Source of the DNA: Bacillota bacterium
Lineage (GTDB): Bacteria; Bacillota; UBA4882; UBA10575
Direction: 5' to 3'
DNA length: 64,000 nucleotides
Assembly (NCBI GenBank): GCA_012838955.1
Contig: DUOH01000044.1
Coordinates: 110,641 to 174,640 of the forward strand
Below, piece by piece: positions 51,998-61,406 of this stretch. The translations under genes were made by a program, and so were the position numbers. The notes under the pieces are model-generated. The model saw only the letters and a list, made by a program, of their open reading frames with translations. It made no database searches and was not told the DNA's origin. The stretch's first letter is position 1. Each line of letters begins with the position of its first letter.

Positions 51998-54259
51998 ATG
52001 CACACAGTGAAGATCCATGCCCCGGCAGAGCTAAATTTTGCCGACCCCATCCTTCATCTCTGGTATCCGGATCTGAATCTTTCACCCAAAGAATTTGAAC
52101 CCGAAGGTACAGATGATTTTGGCCCGGTCTTCAATTTGTCTTTAAAAAGAAACTTTTTCTGCTTTAAATTTGCTGATCGGGCTGGCGGGAATCGGATCTG
52201 GGAAAAAGAAGAGCGATGCTACGGGCAACACTTAGGCCCGGAGGTCTGGACGGTAGTCCGTAATAACGAAGTCTATCCGGTCCGGCCGGAGAAACCTGTG
52301 GGCAGTACAGCCGAGTTCTATGCTGAAATTAGGCCCTTTATCCACCCTGGGCAGTATATTCCGGATACGGATCTCTCCGGCTCCAACCCCACCATGCTAG
52401 GGGCCAATTTCTTGACGGACGGTTCCACGGTTTTTGGGCTGTTTCATCCTCGCGCTGCCCAAGTCTATGTGGTTGGTGACTTTAATGATTGGCAATCCCC
52501 TTATCATGCCGCTCCGGATCAGAAAAAGTTTTTAAAGATGAAGTTATATTACGGATACCAAAACGAGCCCAATATCTGGTTGCTCCGCACCTCCTTACCG
52601 GAACCGGGGAAGAAAGGGAAGAGTCATTACAAGTTTCTGGTGATTGGGGGAGTGCCCTTAACCGAAGACCGGCGGCCCGTACGTTATGTGCAGGACCCAT
52701 ACGCCAGACGATACGGCAGTGATTACAACCACAATAACTGCGAAATCATCGACCCTACTACCTACATCTGGAATGATATGCTCTGGCGAACCACACCCGT
52801 GGATGAGCTGATCATCTATGAACTAAACGTCTATGGATTCACGGATCAAGACCCCCGGGTTCCACAGGAGATTGCCGGAACTTTTCGCGGAATTATCCAT
52901 CGAATCGAGGAAGGATACTTCAATGAGCTGGGAGTGACCGCCCTGGCTTTGATGCCCACCTCTGAAGCGCCTACTCGGCTGGGACCGACCCGTTTGGGTT
53001 ACGATCCATGCGGCTTTATGACAATTGAACGGGACTTCGGTTCCTGCGATGATTTCCGGGTCCTGGTGGATACCGCTCATCAGCACGGTCTATCCGTCAT
53101 TGTGGATCAGGTCTTTAATCACACCTCCAATACTTTCAACCCCCTATGGGAGATGATTGACGACGGAACTCACGGCGGTTTTTACTTCTCCGGCTCTACC
53201 CCGTGGGGAAATCGAGTGGCCACGGAGAAAGAGATCGTACAGAATATGTTGATAGACGCCTGTAAGATGTTTATCCGGGAGTACCACATCGACGGTTTCC
53301 GGTTTGACGCTACGCACAGCAGTTGGCTTGACCACAGTCTTCTGCATAACCTGGCCTGTCAGATTAAAGATAAGGGCTTCAAAAGAGATTGTATCTTAAT
53401 TGCGGAGAACTTACCGAACGAGCCGGACTTGAACCTGGAAGGGTACAACGGTTACGCCCAATGGTGCGATCCCTTCCATGATAAAGTCAAAGCTCTCCTC
53501 CGGGAAGGGGTATACCAAGAATGGACGGATGACTCTCCAAATAATCTCGGCAGTATCTTCTATTTCTGCCGGGACTACTATGCGGCTCATACCAATAATG
53601 TCATTAATTATGTGGAAAGTCATGACGAAAACAGTGTCCCCTTTGAAGTAGCCACCCGCGGCGACGGTCTGGTTGGGGATCCGGCCAAAGAGCGCAAGTC
53701 CCGTTTGGGACTGTTCGCCACAATGGTGGCCCTGGGACAGCCCATGATCTACATGGGACAGGAATTCGGTGTCGACCGGCCTAGGAATCGAATCGACCTA
53801 AACTGGCCGGAATTTCTCAAGAAAAGCACTTATCATCAGTGGGCCGCGGGCTTAATCTCATTACGACGCCGTTACCGGGGTCTGCGTGTATCCGGGTACA
53901 ACCCGGCAGCGGAGGGGAAGTTCCATTGGTTACTCGGTCCCTGGCTGAAGACGGAACGGGGGGGAGGAAAGCGGATCATCGGTTGGTATACCACACCCAA
54001 TGAAAACCCCTGGGAGCAAATACTGGTGATGCTGAATTTTGAGCCTTTCGACGCCGAAGTACAATTGGAATTTCCGCAGCCCGGCTACTGGGTTAAATTA
54101 GCCGATATTGACCGGGTGGAAGACATTCCACCCTTCGGTGAGAACTCCGTCGCCAGCTTTACTACGATCAAAGCGGAGGGAAGACCCCTGAACTTCATCT
54201 TACCCTCTTCCAGCGCTTTTATATACAAGTGGGAGAGTCCTCTGGCCGGTGTGGTCTGA
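51998..54259 (+). CDS. GH13 alpha-amylase family protein, branching-enzyme-like
   Basis: 753 residues, ATG with AAAAGGAG 10 nt upstream. Residues 1-95 form an N-terminal domain with HLWYPDLNL and RIWEKEERCYGQ, resembling starch-binding CBM41-type domains. Residues about 130-235 are CBM48 (VFGLFHPRAAQVYVVGDFNDW). The GH13 barrel carries nucleophile Asp437 (DGFRFDATH), acid/base Glu470 (LIAENLPNEPD) and Asp543 (SHDEN). CBM48 plus the catalytic set suggest 1,4-alpha-glucan branching or debranching. The N-terminal domain is unusual for GlgB and recalls pullulanases, so the exact linkage is uncertain. There is no signal peptide, so it acts in the cytoplasm. Confidence 0.85.
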   Translation: MHTVKIHAPAELNFADPILHLWYPDLNLSPKEFEPEGTDDFGPVFNLSLKRNFFCFKFADRAGGNRIWEKEERCYGQHLGPEVWTVVRNNEVYPVRPEKPVGSTAEFYAEIRPFIHPGQYIPDTDLSGSNPTMLGANFLTDGSTVFGLFHPRAAQVYVVGDFNDWQSPYHAAPDQKKFLKMKLYYGYQNEPNIWLLRTSLPEPGKKGKSHYKFLVIGGVPLTEDRRPVRYVQDPYARRYGSDYNHNNCEIIDPTTYIWNDMLWRTTPVDELIIYELNVYGFTDQDPRVPQEIAGTFRGIIHRIEEGYFNELGVTALALMPTSEAPTRLGPTRLGYDPCGFMTIERDFGSCDDFRVLVDTAHQHGLSVIVDQVFNHTSNTFNPLWEMIDDGTHGGFYFSGSTPWGNRVATEKEIVQNMLIDACKMFIREYHIDGFRFDATHSSWLDHSLLHNLACQIKDKGFKRDCILIAENLPNEPDLNLEGYNGYAQWCDPFHDKVKALLREGVYQEWTDDSPNNLGSIFYFCRDYYAAHTNNVINYVESHDENSVPFEVATRGDGLVGDPAKERKSRLGLFATMVALGQPMIYMGQEFGVDRPRNRIDLNWPEFLKKSTYHQWAAGLISLRRRYRGLRVSGYNPAAEGKFHWLLGPWLKTERGGGKRIIGWYTTPNENPWEQILVMLNFEPFDAEVQLEFPQPGYWVKLADIDRVEDIPPFGENSVASFTTIKAEGRPLNFILPSSSAFIYKWESPLAGVV

Positions 54260-54275
54260 GAGAGGCTGCGTATGA

Positions 54276-54302
54276 CAAAATCCCAGGAAACAGGGGATTT
54301 TG
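54276..54302 (+). terminator. Terminator-like hairpin after the GH13 gene
   Basis: CAAAATCCC / GGGATTTTG with a 9-nt loop; the T-tract is inside the stem. Confidence 0.65.
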
Positions 54303-54315
54303 CTGAAAGTTGACT

Positions 54316-54345
54316 GTATATCCTCTTGCGCGACTTTCATATAAT
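54316..54345 (+). promoter_or_regulatory. Sigma-E-like promoter upstream of ytxC
   Basis: GTATATC, 15 nt, CATATAAT. This is close to the B. subtilis sigma-E consensus (KMATATT, 14-15 nt, CATACAMT). It lies 25 nt before the ytxC start, giving a very short leader. Confidence 0.55.
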
Positions 54346-54370
54346 ACTTCTATGAAGAGGGGGATAAACC

Positions 54371-55228
54371 ATGTCAACCATTCACATCGGCAGCCGACAA
54401 ACTCTCGCCGGACTGCACTCAGATGTTTCCCAGGAAATTGCCCAACTGGACGATGGTAGGGACTTAATTGAAGTAAAACAGAGACAGTTAGGAAGATATA
54501 GTTTTGTCGATTGTTCCCTCTCGGCAAACTCCATCAGGATCAGGAGTGACCTGGAAGAGCGCTTTCAGACCCATATCTCCTTCATCATCACTGATCTGAT
54601 TTTAGGCCGGATTTCCAAAGATTTTTTATACAGAATCACCCGCATTGACCATCCTTATCTTTCCAAAGAAGAGGCCTGGTCCCTGACTGACCGGGCTCTT
54701 TCTTCTCTGCGCGGGGAAGGATATACCCGTAGAAGACAGGAGATTCAAAGAGAGGTTCGGGCCTTTCTCACAGAGAACGACCAGATCCTTTTGGAAGGGT
54801 TCGTCCGCTTCAGGTTAAAAGATTACTTCCAGGAATTAAAAGAAGCCCTGGAAAAAGTGATTGACCACTTCTTAGCAGACAAGGAATATCAGGAGTTTAT
54901 TAAGTTGCTACAGTATTTCGTGGATATCCAAGAACCGCGAGTTCCTGAGGTGCATGTTCTCTTCTACGACGACGACCACTACCGGTTATTGGATGAAGAA
55001 GAAAAACCCCTGGAACAGGAGTATCTGCAGCGGGTATTGGGCGACTTGGAGGGGGAAGACTTAAAATATGAAGACCTTCTGCTAAGCGCCTTGATTACCC
55101 TTTCCCCGCAGAGAATAATCCTGCACCACACGGACGAACCGGAGGTGGGGAAGACCATTGTCAATGTCTTCAAAGAACGGGTCACCTTCTGTCGGGACTG
55201 TGAACTCTGCCGGGGTTTAAAAGGATAA
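54371..55228 (+). CDS. ytxC: Sporulation protein YtxC
   Basis: 285 residues, ATG with AGAGGGGGAT upstream. DLITDLILGRISKDFLYR-type segments and FVRFRLKDYFQELKEALEKVIDHFLADKEYQEFIKLLQYFV are the YtxC family core. It ends in HHTDEPEVGKTIVNVFKERVTFCRDCELC, another family motif. YtxC is conserved in spore-formers and its biochemical role is unknown. The sigma-E-like promoter agrees with mother-cell expression. Confidence 0.9.
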   Translation: MSTIHIGSRQTLAGLHSDVSQEIAQLDDGRDLIEVKQRQLGRYSFVDCSLSANSIRIRSDLEERFQTHISFIITDLILGRISKDFLYRITRIDHPYLSKEEAWSLTDRALSSLRGEGYTRRRQEIQREVRAFLTENDQILLEGFVRFRLKDYFQELKEALEKVIDHFLADKEYQEFIKLLQYFVDIQEPRVPEVHVLFYDDDHYRLLDEEEKPLEQEYLQRVLGDLEGEDLKYEDLLLSALITLSPQRIILHHTDEPEVGKTIVNVFKERVTFCRDCELCRGLKG

Positions 55229-55445
55229 ATCGGGATCAGGTTTTATAGGAAAACAAAACCGTTCATGCCCGTAAGCTGAGCGATTTTTGGGTTTACGCGA
55301 AAAATTTCCTGCCGGAATTCGGGTTTTTAGACTACATCTACAGTATGTTCAAAAAATTTACATATATTTCTATAAATCGATAGAAATGGCTCTATTAATA
55401 TGATAAAATATATCAGAATTGCCTTGAAAGAAAGGAGAGCAGATA

Positions 55446-55496
55446 ATGTCCGGAGGTGAGAGCAATCACGGCTGGCCTCCGCTTTTAGCCTTATAG
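55446..55496 (+). CDS. Possible 16-residue peptide gene with strong RBS
   Basis: AAGAAAGGAGAGCAGATA precedes the ATG. The frame reads MSGGESNHGWPPLLAL and stops at TAG. After the stop the same frame continues GWTILYRVIVKL to the next stop, so a longer ancestor broken by the TAG is possible. It resembles no protein I can name. It may be a leader peptide, a small spore protein remnant, or chance. Confidence 0.35.
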   Translation: MSGGESNHGWPPLLAL

Positions 55497-55674
55497 GGAT
55501 GGACGATTCTGTATCGGGTTATTGTTAAATTATGAGAAACTTTCTTCGTGGAGAAGGATTATACGGATCCGGACAGAATCATATTTCATATAGAATAAAA
55601 CAGAGAAGAACAGTTACGTATTTAGCCTGATTACTGTTTTCCGCATCCGTCAAAAGCCTGCCCAAAAGAAAAGT

Positions 55675-55699
55675 ACCCGCTAGGAAGGCGGGTTTTCTT
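55675..55699 (+). terminator. Rho-independent terminator upstream of btuF
   Basis: ACCCGC / GCGGGT with a 7-nt loop, then TTTCTT. Confidence 0.8.
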
Positions 55700-55843
55700 G
55701 TATACGCTCTTCTGTGAGTACGGCCCAAGGTCTGTATATACTGGAGCGACAGTCAACTACGTATGCTAATGAATAAGTAAGACAAGTAAGCTACACTGCC
55801 ACCTTGCTATAGATAGAAGATACGAGTAGGAGCGTGGTATGGT

Positions 55844-56818
55844 TTGCTCAACAAAAACACCCCTTATATAGGGAGGGGCCCGGGTCCGGAGAAAAAGTAC
55901 CGGTTTCTACTGGCTTTTATCCTGTTGATATTGGTCTTATCCGCAGAAGCCAACCTGATTACCGCCGCCGCAAAAGGCGGAACTGAATTTCCGCTCACCG
56001 TCACCGACCAGTTTGCCAGAGAAGTTACTCTCAAACGAATGCCGCGCCGGATAGTCTCCGTCTCTCCGGCAAACACGGAGATCCTTTTCGCTCTGGGCTT
56101 AGGGGCGGAAAGACGAATCGTCGGTGTCACCAATTGGTGCGATTATCCCCCGGAGGTCCGGTTCATCGAAAAAGTCGGGGATCTGTACCCCTTAAACCTG
56201 GAGAAGATTATCTCCCTCCGCCCGGACCTGGTGGTGGCCAGCGATATAAACGGGAAAGAGGATGTGGACCGCCTGACGGAGTTAGGCGTGACAGTGGCCA
56301 CGGTTAACCCTACCACACTCCGGAGTAGCCTGGAAGCCATTGAACTGCTTGGGCGGCTGACAGGGAAAACCCCTCAAGCCGGGAAGTTAGTAAAACGGAT
56401 CCAACAGGGGATAACGCAGATTGAACGTAGAGGGAAGATCCTGACAGCCAATAGAGGTAAACCCCTGAAAGTCCTGGTCATTCTGGGAGGCGCCTATGAG
56501 GGACAGCCGATCTGGACCACCGGTCCCGGTACCTTCCTTGATGAATTAATCACTCTGACCGGTGGTGAGAATATCGGTCATCAGCTGAATCTCCGGTGGG
56601 CCCAGATGAGCATGGAGCATGTCTTAAAGTGCAATCCAGATGTGATTCTCACCGAGTCAGATGGAGAAGAGTTATACCGAAATAAGCTTTGGGCCTTCCT
56701 CTCAGCAGTACAAAAAAGGCAAGTCTATACCGTTGACATCAACGTCTTCTCCAGGCCTGGACCTCGCCTGTTGGAAGCCATGGAAGGGTTGAGTCTGTTG
56801 ATGGAGAAAAGTGAGTAG
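55844..56818 (+). CDS. btuF: Corrinoid ABC transporter substrate-binding protein (BtuF-like)
   Basis: 324 residues. The start is uncertain: the TTG at 55844 has GGAG 11 nt upstream and no better codon exists before the signal segment. A hydrophobic signal (about residues 21-42) lacks an obvious lipobox. The helical-backbone binding fold has RIVSVSPANTEILFALGLG, GVTNWCDYPPEV, RPDLVVAS and CNPDVILTES. NWCDYPPE is typical of cobalamin binders. It captures corrinoid outside the membrane for the BtuC/BtuD importer encoded next. Haem or siderophore specificity cannot be excluded. Confidence 0.87.
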   Translation: MLNKNTPYIGRGPGPEKKYRFLLAFILLILVLSAEANLITAAAKGGTEFPLTVTDQFAREVTLKRMPRRIVSVSPANTEILFALGLGAERRIVGVTNWCDYPPEVRFIEKVGDLYPLNLEKIISLRPDLVVASDINGKEDVDRLTELGVTVATVNPTTLRSSLEAIELLGRLTGKTPQAGKLVKRIQQGITQIERRGKILTANRGKPLKVLVILGGAYEGQPIWTTGPGTFLDELITLTGGENIGHQLNLRWAQMSMEHVLKCNPDVILTESDGEELYRNKLWAFLSAVQKRQVYTVDINVFSRPGPRLLEAMEGLSLLMEKSE

Positions 56819-56835
56819 AAGCGGAGTACGAAAAG

Positions 56836-57900
56836 ATGTGCAGAATCGCTAGGGAAGAAAAGAATATTGAGGCCGGACGGAAAAGAGAGGCACATAAAAA
56901 GTTAACAGTGGTTATTCTTCTTTTGTGCTTAAGCATCCTGATCCCGGTGGCAATTGTAGTCGGTTCCGCGGATCTACGGGTACTGGAAGTCTGTAAAATA
57001 CTACTGAAATCCTTGCCCCTGGTCGGCGAGGGATTTGCCTTTTCCGTGGACCCCTTTGCCCAAACCATCATCCTTAATCTGCGCCTCCCCCGGATCATCC
57101 TCTCCATTCTGGTGGGCGCGGCCTTGTCCGTCTCCGGAGTAATCTTTCAAGCCCTCTTCGGCAATCCCTTGGCCGAACCTTATGTGCTTGGCACATCAGC
57201 CGGGGCTGCGCTCGGCGTCGCTTTGGCCTTCTTCTTCAACTTCAGCTCCGTGCCTTTATCCGCCTTTATCGGCGCCTTAGGCGCCACCGCGCTGGTTTAT
57301 GGGATCTCTAGGGTCGGAAAGAAAGTGCCTATTACCGTCCTCTTGTTGTCCGGAGTCGCCCTTGGCTCCCTGCTCTCGGCCGTCACCTCCTTGCTGATGC
57401 TCCTGCATAAAGAAGAACACCTGAAAGTCTTGATCTTTACCATGGGTGGTTTCCCTACAGGAGATTGGAGCAAGGTAACAGGAATCCTGCCTTACCTATG
57501 TGTAGGCGCTATCATCGTCTTACTCTACCTTCGTGACCTGGATCTACTGCTTTTGGGGGAAGAAAAGGCTCACCAATTGGGGGTGGATCTACCGCGGCTA
57601 CAGATCATCCTGGTCTTTTCCGCCTCGCTCTTGGTGGCGGCTGCGGTCAGCGTCAGTGGGATCATTGGCTTTGTAGGATTGATGGCCCCGCATTTCGTAC
57701 GCTTAATCGTTGGTCCGGAGCATAAAAGCTTATTTCCCCTCTCCGCCCTGGCCGGCGGGGTCTTTCTGTTAGCTGCAGATACCATTGGTAGGACGGTCTT
57801 TTCTCCCCTGGAATTACCGGTGGGGATTATTACTGCGCTGACCGGCGCACCGTTCTTCCTTTATCTGCTTCGCCGGAAGCGGAGAAGCGGACTTTTTTAG
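56836..57900 (+). CDS. btuC: Corrinoid/iron ABC transporter permease (BtuC/FecCD family)
   Basis: 354 residues, ATG with GCGGAG 9 nt upstream. About ten membrane helices are present with FecCD motifs LRLPRIILSILVGAALSVSGVIFQALFGNPLAEPYVLGTSAGAALG and GFVGLMAPHFVRLIVGPEH. It forms the homodimeric translocation channel. It follows btuF after 17 nt and precedes the ATPase, the order btuF-btuC-btuD. Confidence 0.93.
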   Translation: MCRIAREEKNIEAGRKREAHKKLTVVILLLCLSILIPVAIVVGSADLRVLEVCKILLKSLPLVGEGFAFSVDPFAQTIILNLRLPRIILSILVGAALSVSGVIFQALFGNPLAEPYVLGTSAGAALGVALAFFFNFSSVPLSAFIGALGATALVYGISRVGKKVPITVLLLSGVALGSLLSAVTSLLMLLHKEEHLKVLIFTMGGFPTGDWSKVTGILPYLCVGAIIVLLYLRDLDLLLLGEEKAHQLGVDLPRLQIILVFSASLLVAAAVSVSGIIGFVGLMAPHFVRLIVGPEHKSLFPLSALAGGVFLLAADTIGRTVFSPLELPVGIITALTGAPFFLYLLRRKRRSGLF

Positions 57901-57979
57901 TGGCGGACTGTAGTGTTCAACCTTCTTCGTCTTTCTGCTTTAATCATACTATTCCATCTCTAGTTTGGAGGATGATCTG

Positions 57980-58846
57980 ATGAAGCCAGCTCGGATTCAG
58001 GCGCGAAAAAAGGAGATCCGCCAGTACGAAGAGGGCGTTATACTCTCCAATGTACAGACAGGTTACGACAGAAAAATCGTTTTGCAAGAGATTAACTTGA
58101 CTGTACGGATGGGCGGCTTCCTCTGTTTACTGGGACCGAACGGTTCCGGCAAAAGTACTCTACTGAAAACGATCATTAAATATCTTCCTGTATCCGCCGG
58201 TCGGATTACTTTATTAGGAAACGACCTCTCTTCGCTTACTCCCAAGGACATCGCCAGACGGGTGGGGGTAGTGCCCCAGAAGCTGGACACCAGATTTGAA
58301 CTGACCGTCCGTGAACTGGTGATGCTGGGACGCTACCCGCATCTGAGACCCTTAAGTTTTGGAGACGCTGAGGACGGCAGGATTGTAGAAGAGTCGATGG
58401 CAGCTGTAGACATTCTCCACCTCGGTGATCGGCTGATTACAGAGATCAGCGGCGGAGAGCTTCAACGGGCTATAGTCGCCCAAGCTCTGACGCAAACTCC
58501 GCAGATCTTAATCTTGGATGAACCCACCACTCATCTGGATATAAGTCACCAAATCGCTCTTTGTGAGCTTCTGTTAAAACTAAACCAGGAGAAAGGATTG
58601 ACGATCATCGCCGCCCTGCATGATCTGAACCTGGCCGCCCGTTATTGTCAAGAAGTTGTACTACTGAAAGATGGGAAGGTATTCGCGGCCGGTCTCACCG
58701 ATGAGGTCCTATCCGAAGCTCTTCTGGAGGAAGTATATGGCGTCCGGGTCCGCAAAGAAAGAGATCCTTTCACCGGAAAGCCTTATTTTACATACTATAC
58801 CAAGAACAACTTGTGCTCACCACCAGCCGAGTACGAGTACAGCTAA
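57980..58846 (+). CDS. btuD: Corrinoid/iron ABC transporter ATPase (BtuD/FecE family)
   Basis: 288 residues from the ATG at 57980, placed by TTTGGAGGATG; a TTG at 57965 is less likely. Walker A LLGPNGSGKST (about 50-60), signature SGGELQRA, Walker B ILILDEPTTHLDI and switch AALHDLNLAARY are complete. It powers the importer. The C-terminal 40 residues (DPFTGKPYFTYYTK) are a usual extension. No terminator is seen before the pyrR promoter. Confidence 0.94.
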   Translation: MKPARIQARKKEIRQYEEGVILSNVQTGYDRKIVLQEINLTVRMGGFLCLLGPNGSGKSTLLKTIIKYLPVSAGRITLLGNDLSSLTPKDIARRVGVVPQKLDTRFELTVRELVMLGRYPHLRPLSFGDAEDGRIVEESMAAVDILHLGDRLITEISGGELQRAIVAQALTQTPQILILDEPTTHLDISHQIALCELLLKLNQEKGLTIIAALHDLNLAARYCQEVVLLKDGKVFAAGLTDEVLSEALLEEVYGVRVRKERDPFTGKPYFTYYTKNNLCSPPAEYEYS

Positions 58847-58905
58847 TCATCATCGAAACCCACGGGTAGTTATAGAGATTGTTGAGGCAAAACTTCAAAA
58901 TGCAC

Positions 58906-58934
58906 TTGACATTAACACGGCAATCTGATATGTT
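58906..58934 (+). promoter_or_regulatory. Sigma-A promoter of the pyrimidine operon
   Basis: TTGACA, 17 nt, TATGTT, about 45 nt before the PyrR-binding loop. Confidence 0.83.
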
Positions 58935-58977
58935 ATTATCGATTAAATGAATAAAAATAATGACCAATGATTCTCCT

Positions 58978-59708
<731 letters not shown>

Positions 59709-59721
59709 CGCATGCCTTCTT

Positions 59722-59797
59722 TAAATTGATCCTGTGAGGTCAATAAGGAGGAAAGAAGAGCCTTTACCCCTGATTGACCTAAAATCAGGGGTTTTTT
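59722..59797 (+). promoter_or_regulatory. PyrR-dependent attenuator upstream of the uracil permease gene
   Basis: GATCCTGTGAGGTC (59728-59741), flanked by TT/AA pairing, matches the PyrR loop. The terminator ACCCCTGAT / ATCAGGGGT with TTTTT follows at about 59766-59797. Confidence 0.85.
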
Positions 59798-59929
59798 GTC
59801 GAGGAGAGCCTTGGGCAGACCGCCCGGTGGAAAGCGCCAATCGATAAATTCCATTGATATACGTTATAAAAAGCGGAAATTCCGGTCTAGGCCGATCAGA
59901 TATAAGAACAATAAATGGAGGGATCAGTT

Positions 59930-61240
59930 TTGAGTAAAATTCTTGGAGTCGATGAAAAACCTGTACTTAGAAAGTGGATTCCCCTGAGTATTCAACATGT
60001 TTTCGCCATGTTTGGGGCGACGGTCCTCGTTCCTTTCCTGGTCACACTCAACACGCCCGAGCATACCACCATGTTGACTGCCACCGCGCTCTTCACCTCC
60101 GGAATCGGAACACTGCTCTACATCTTAATTACCAAAGGAAAGGTCCCCGCCTATCTGGGATCGTCTTTTGCCTTCATCGCCCCTTTAATCTCGGTTTCCA
60201 CAGCATACGGCTTTCCTTACGCCATGGGTGGCGCTTTCTGTGTCGGCCTCATCTACGTAGTCTTTGCCATAATTATCAAGTCTTTCGGGTTGAAATTGCT
60301 GGACCGGGTCTTACCACCGGTAGTCATCGGATCGATCATTGTCGCCATCGGTCTCAACCTGGCGCCGACTGCAATGAATATGGCGATGAATGGGGCAGGG
60401 GACACCTATAACCTTTATTATGTCTTGGTGGCCGCGGTCACCTTGGCCACTGCCATCATCGCCTCTGTAATTCTTAAAGGCTTTTTTACAGTAATTCCGG
60501 TGCTCATCGGGATCATCGGCGGATACCTGTTTGCTCTGATTATGGGCTGGATCTTCCCGCAATACGCCCTCATTGATTTTTCAACAGTGGCTGCGGAAAG
60601 CTGGTTTGGGTATCCCAAATTTACCTGGCCGAAGTTTAGTTTTGTCCCCATCGCCACTTTTGCCCTGGTCTCCTTGGCCACCATCGCCGAGCACCTGGGA
60701 GATACCTTAGTCACCAGTAAAGTGGTGGGTAAAGACTTTTATAAAGACCCCGGCCTCCATCGGACCTTAACCGGGGACGGGCTAGCCACTTCCTTGGCGG
60801 CCGTATTCGGCGGTCCTCCAAATACGACCTACGGCGAGAATATCGGGGTCATGGCCATCACTAGAGTCTATAGCGTCTGGGTAATTGGCGGCGCCGCCGT
60901 CATCGCCATCCTGCTCTCCTTCGTGACGAAGGTGGGCGCTTTAATCCAGACCATCCCCGTTCCGGTCATGGGCGGGATAAGCATGATGCTCTTTGGCATC
61001 ATCGCCAGCAGTGGAATCCGCACCTTAGTCGAGAGCGGTATCGACTATGGAGACAAAAGAAACCTCATCATCTCCTCTGTCATTCTGGTGATTGGGATCG
61101 GCGGTGGCAAACTCTTCTTCCCCCTCTCCGCCGAGTTAAACTTCAACCTGGAGGGAATCGCCTTAGCGGCCTTGGTGGGGATTATCCTGAATCTGATTTT
61201 GCCCCAGACCCTCAACGGAAAAGCAGAAGACAACTGCTGA
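59930..61240 (+). CDS. uraA: Uracil permease (NCS2 family)
   Basis: 436 residues from the TTG at 59930 (MSKILGVDEKPVLRKWIPLSIQHVFAMFGATVLVPFL), placed by TGGAGGGATC; the ATG at 59915 lies before that site. About 14 membrane helices are present, with QHVFAMFGATVLVP, the AEHLGDT transport motif and GGPPNTTYGENIGVMAITRV. It imports uracil by proton symport. Its position in the pyr operon under a PyrR attenuator supports uracil rather than xanthine. Confidence 0.94.
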   Translation: MSKILGVDEKPVLRKWIPLSIQHVFAMFGATVLVPFLVTLNTPEHTTMLTATALFTSGIGTLLYILITKGKVPAYLGSSFAFIAPLISVSTAYGFPYAMGGAFCVGLIYVVFAIIIKSFGLKLLDRVLPPVVIGSIIVAIGLNLAPTAMNMAMNGAGDTYNLYYVLVAAVTLATAIIASVILKGFFTVIPVLIGIIGGYLFALIMGWIFPQYALIDFSTVAAESWFGYPKFTWPKFSFVPIATFALVSLATIAEHLGDTLVTSKVVGKDFYKDPGLHRTLTGDGLATSLAAVFGGPPNTTYGENIGVMAITRVYSVWVIGGAAVIAILLSFVTKVGALIQTIPVPVMGGISMMLFGIIASSGIRTLVESGIDYGDKRNLIISSVILVIGIGGGKLFFPLSAELNFNLEGIALAALVGIILNLILPQTLNGKAEDNC

Positions 61241-61270
61241 AAGTCTTCGGTGGCGTAAAGAAAGACCAAA

Positions 61271-61335
61271 GCCGACGTTAAGAAGTGGCGGCAGAAAATT
61301 GATGGAAAAGGCGGTCCGCAGTCGGCCGCCTTTTC
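61271..61335 (+). terminator. Terminator with competing stem upstream of pyrB
   Basis: AAAAGGCGG / CCGCCTTTTC (61306-61335) is a clear terminator. GCCGAC (61271-61276) can pair with GTCGGC (61321-61326), which would break the terminator arm, so an antiterminator is possible. No PyrR loop consensus was found here. Confidence 0.7.
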
Positions 61336-61406
61336 ATCAGACTTCCCTGTCACTGTACGAGTATACGTCAGTTTATATAGTAAATCTGGTAAGTTGGTGA
61401 TGGAAC

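Larger units (their letters stand above)
55229..55843 (+). other. 615-nt gene-poor region between ytxC and btuF
   Basis: It holds the 16-codon ORF at 55446, an enclosing GTCCGGA/TCCGGAC pair (55448-55454 and 55568-55574) and the terminator at 55675-55699. No cobalamin riboswitch core is seen. The arrangement (RBS, short ORF, structure, terminator) looks like an independent short transcript or regulatory leader. Confidence 0.5.

Noticed and set aside
55229..55843. Cobalamin riboswitch expected upstream of btuFCD
   Set aside because: No B12 box (AGYCAGGAGACCUGCC-like) or GCCACUG core could be found on the plus strand.
61241..61300. A third PyrR-binding loop before pyrB
   Set aside because: No ARUCCnGnGAGGYU-like sequence could be found by eye on the plus strand.
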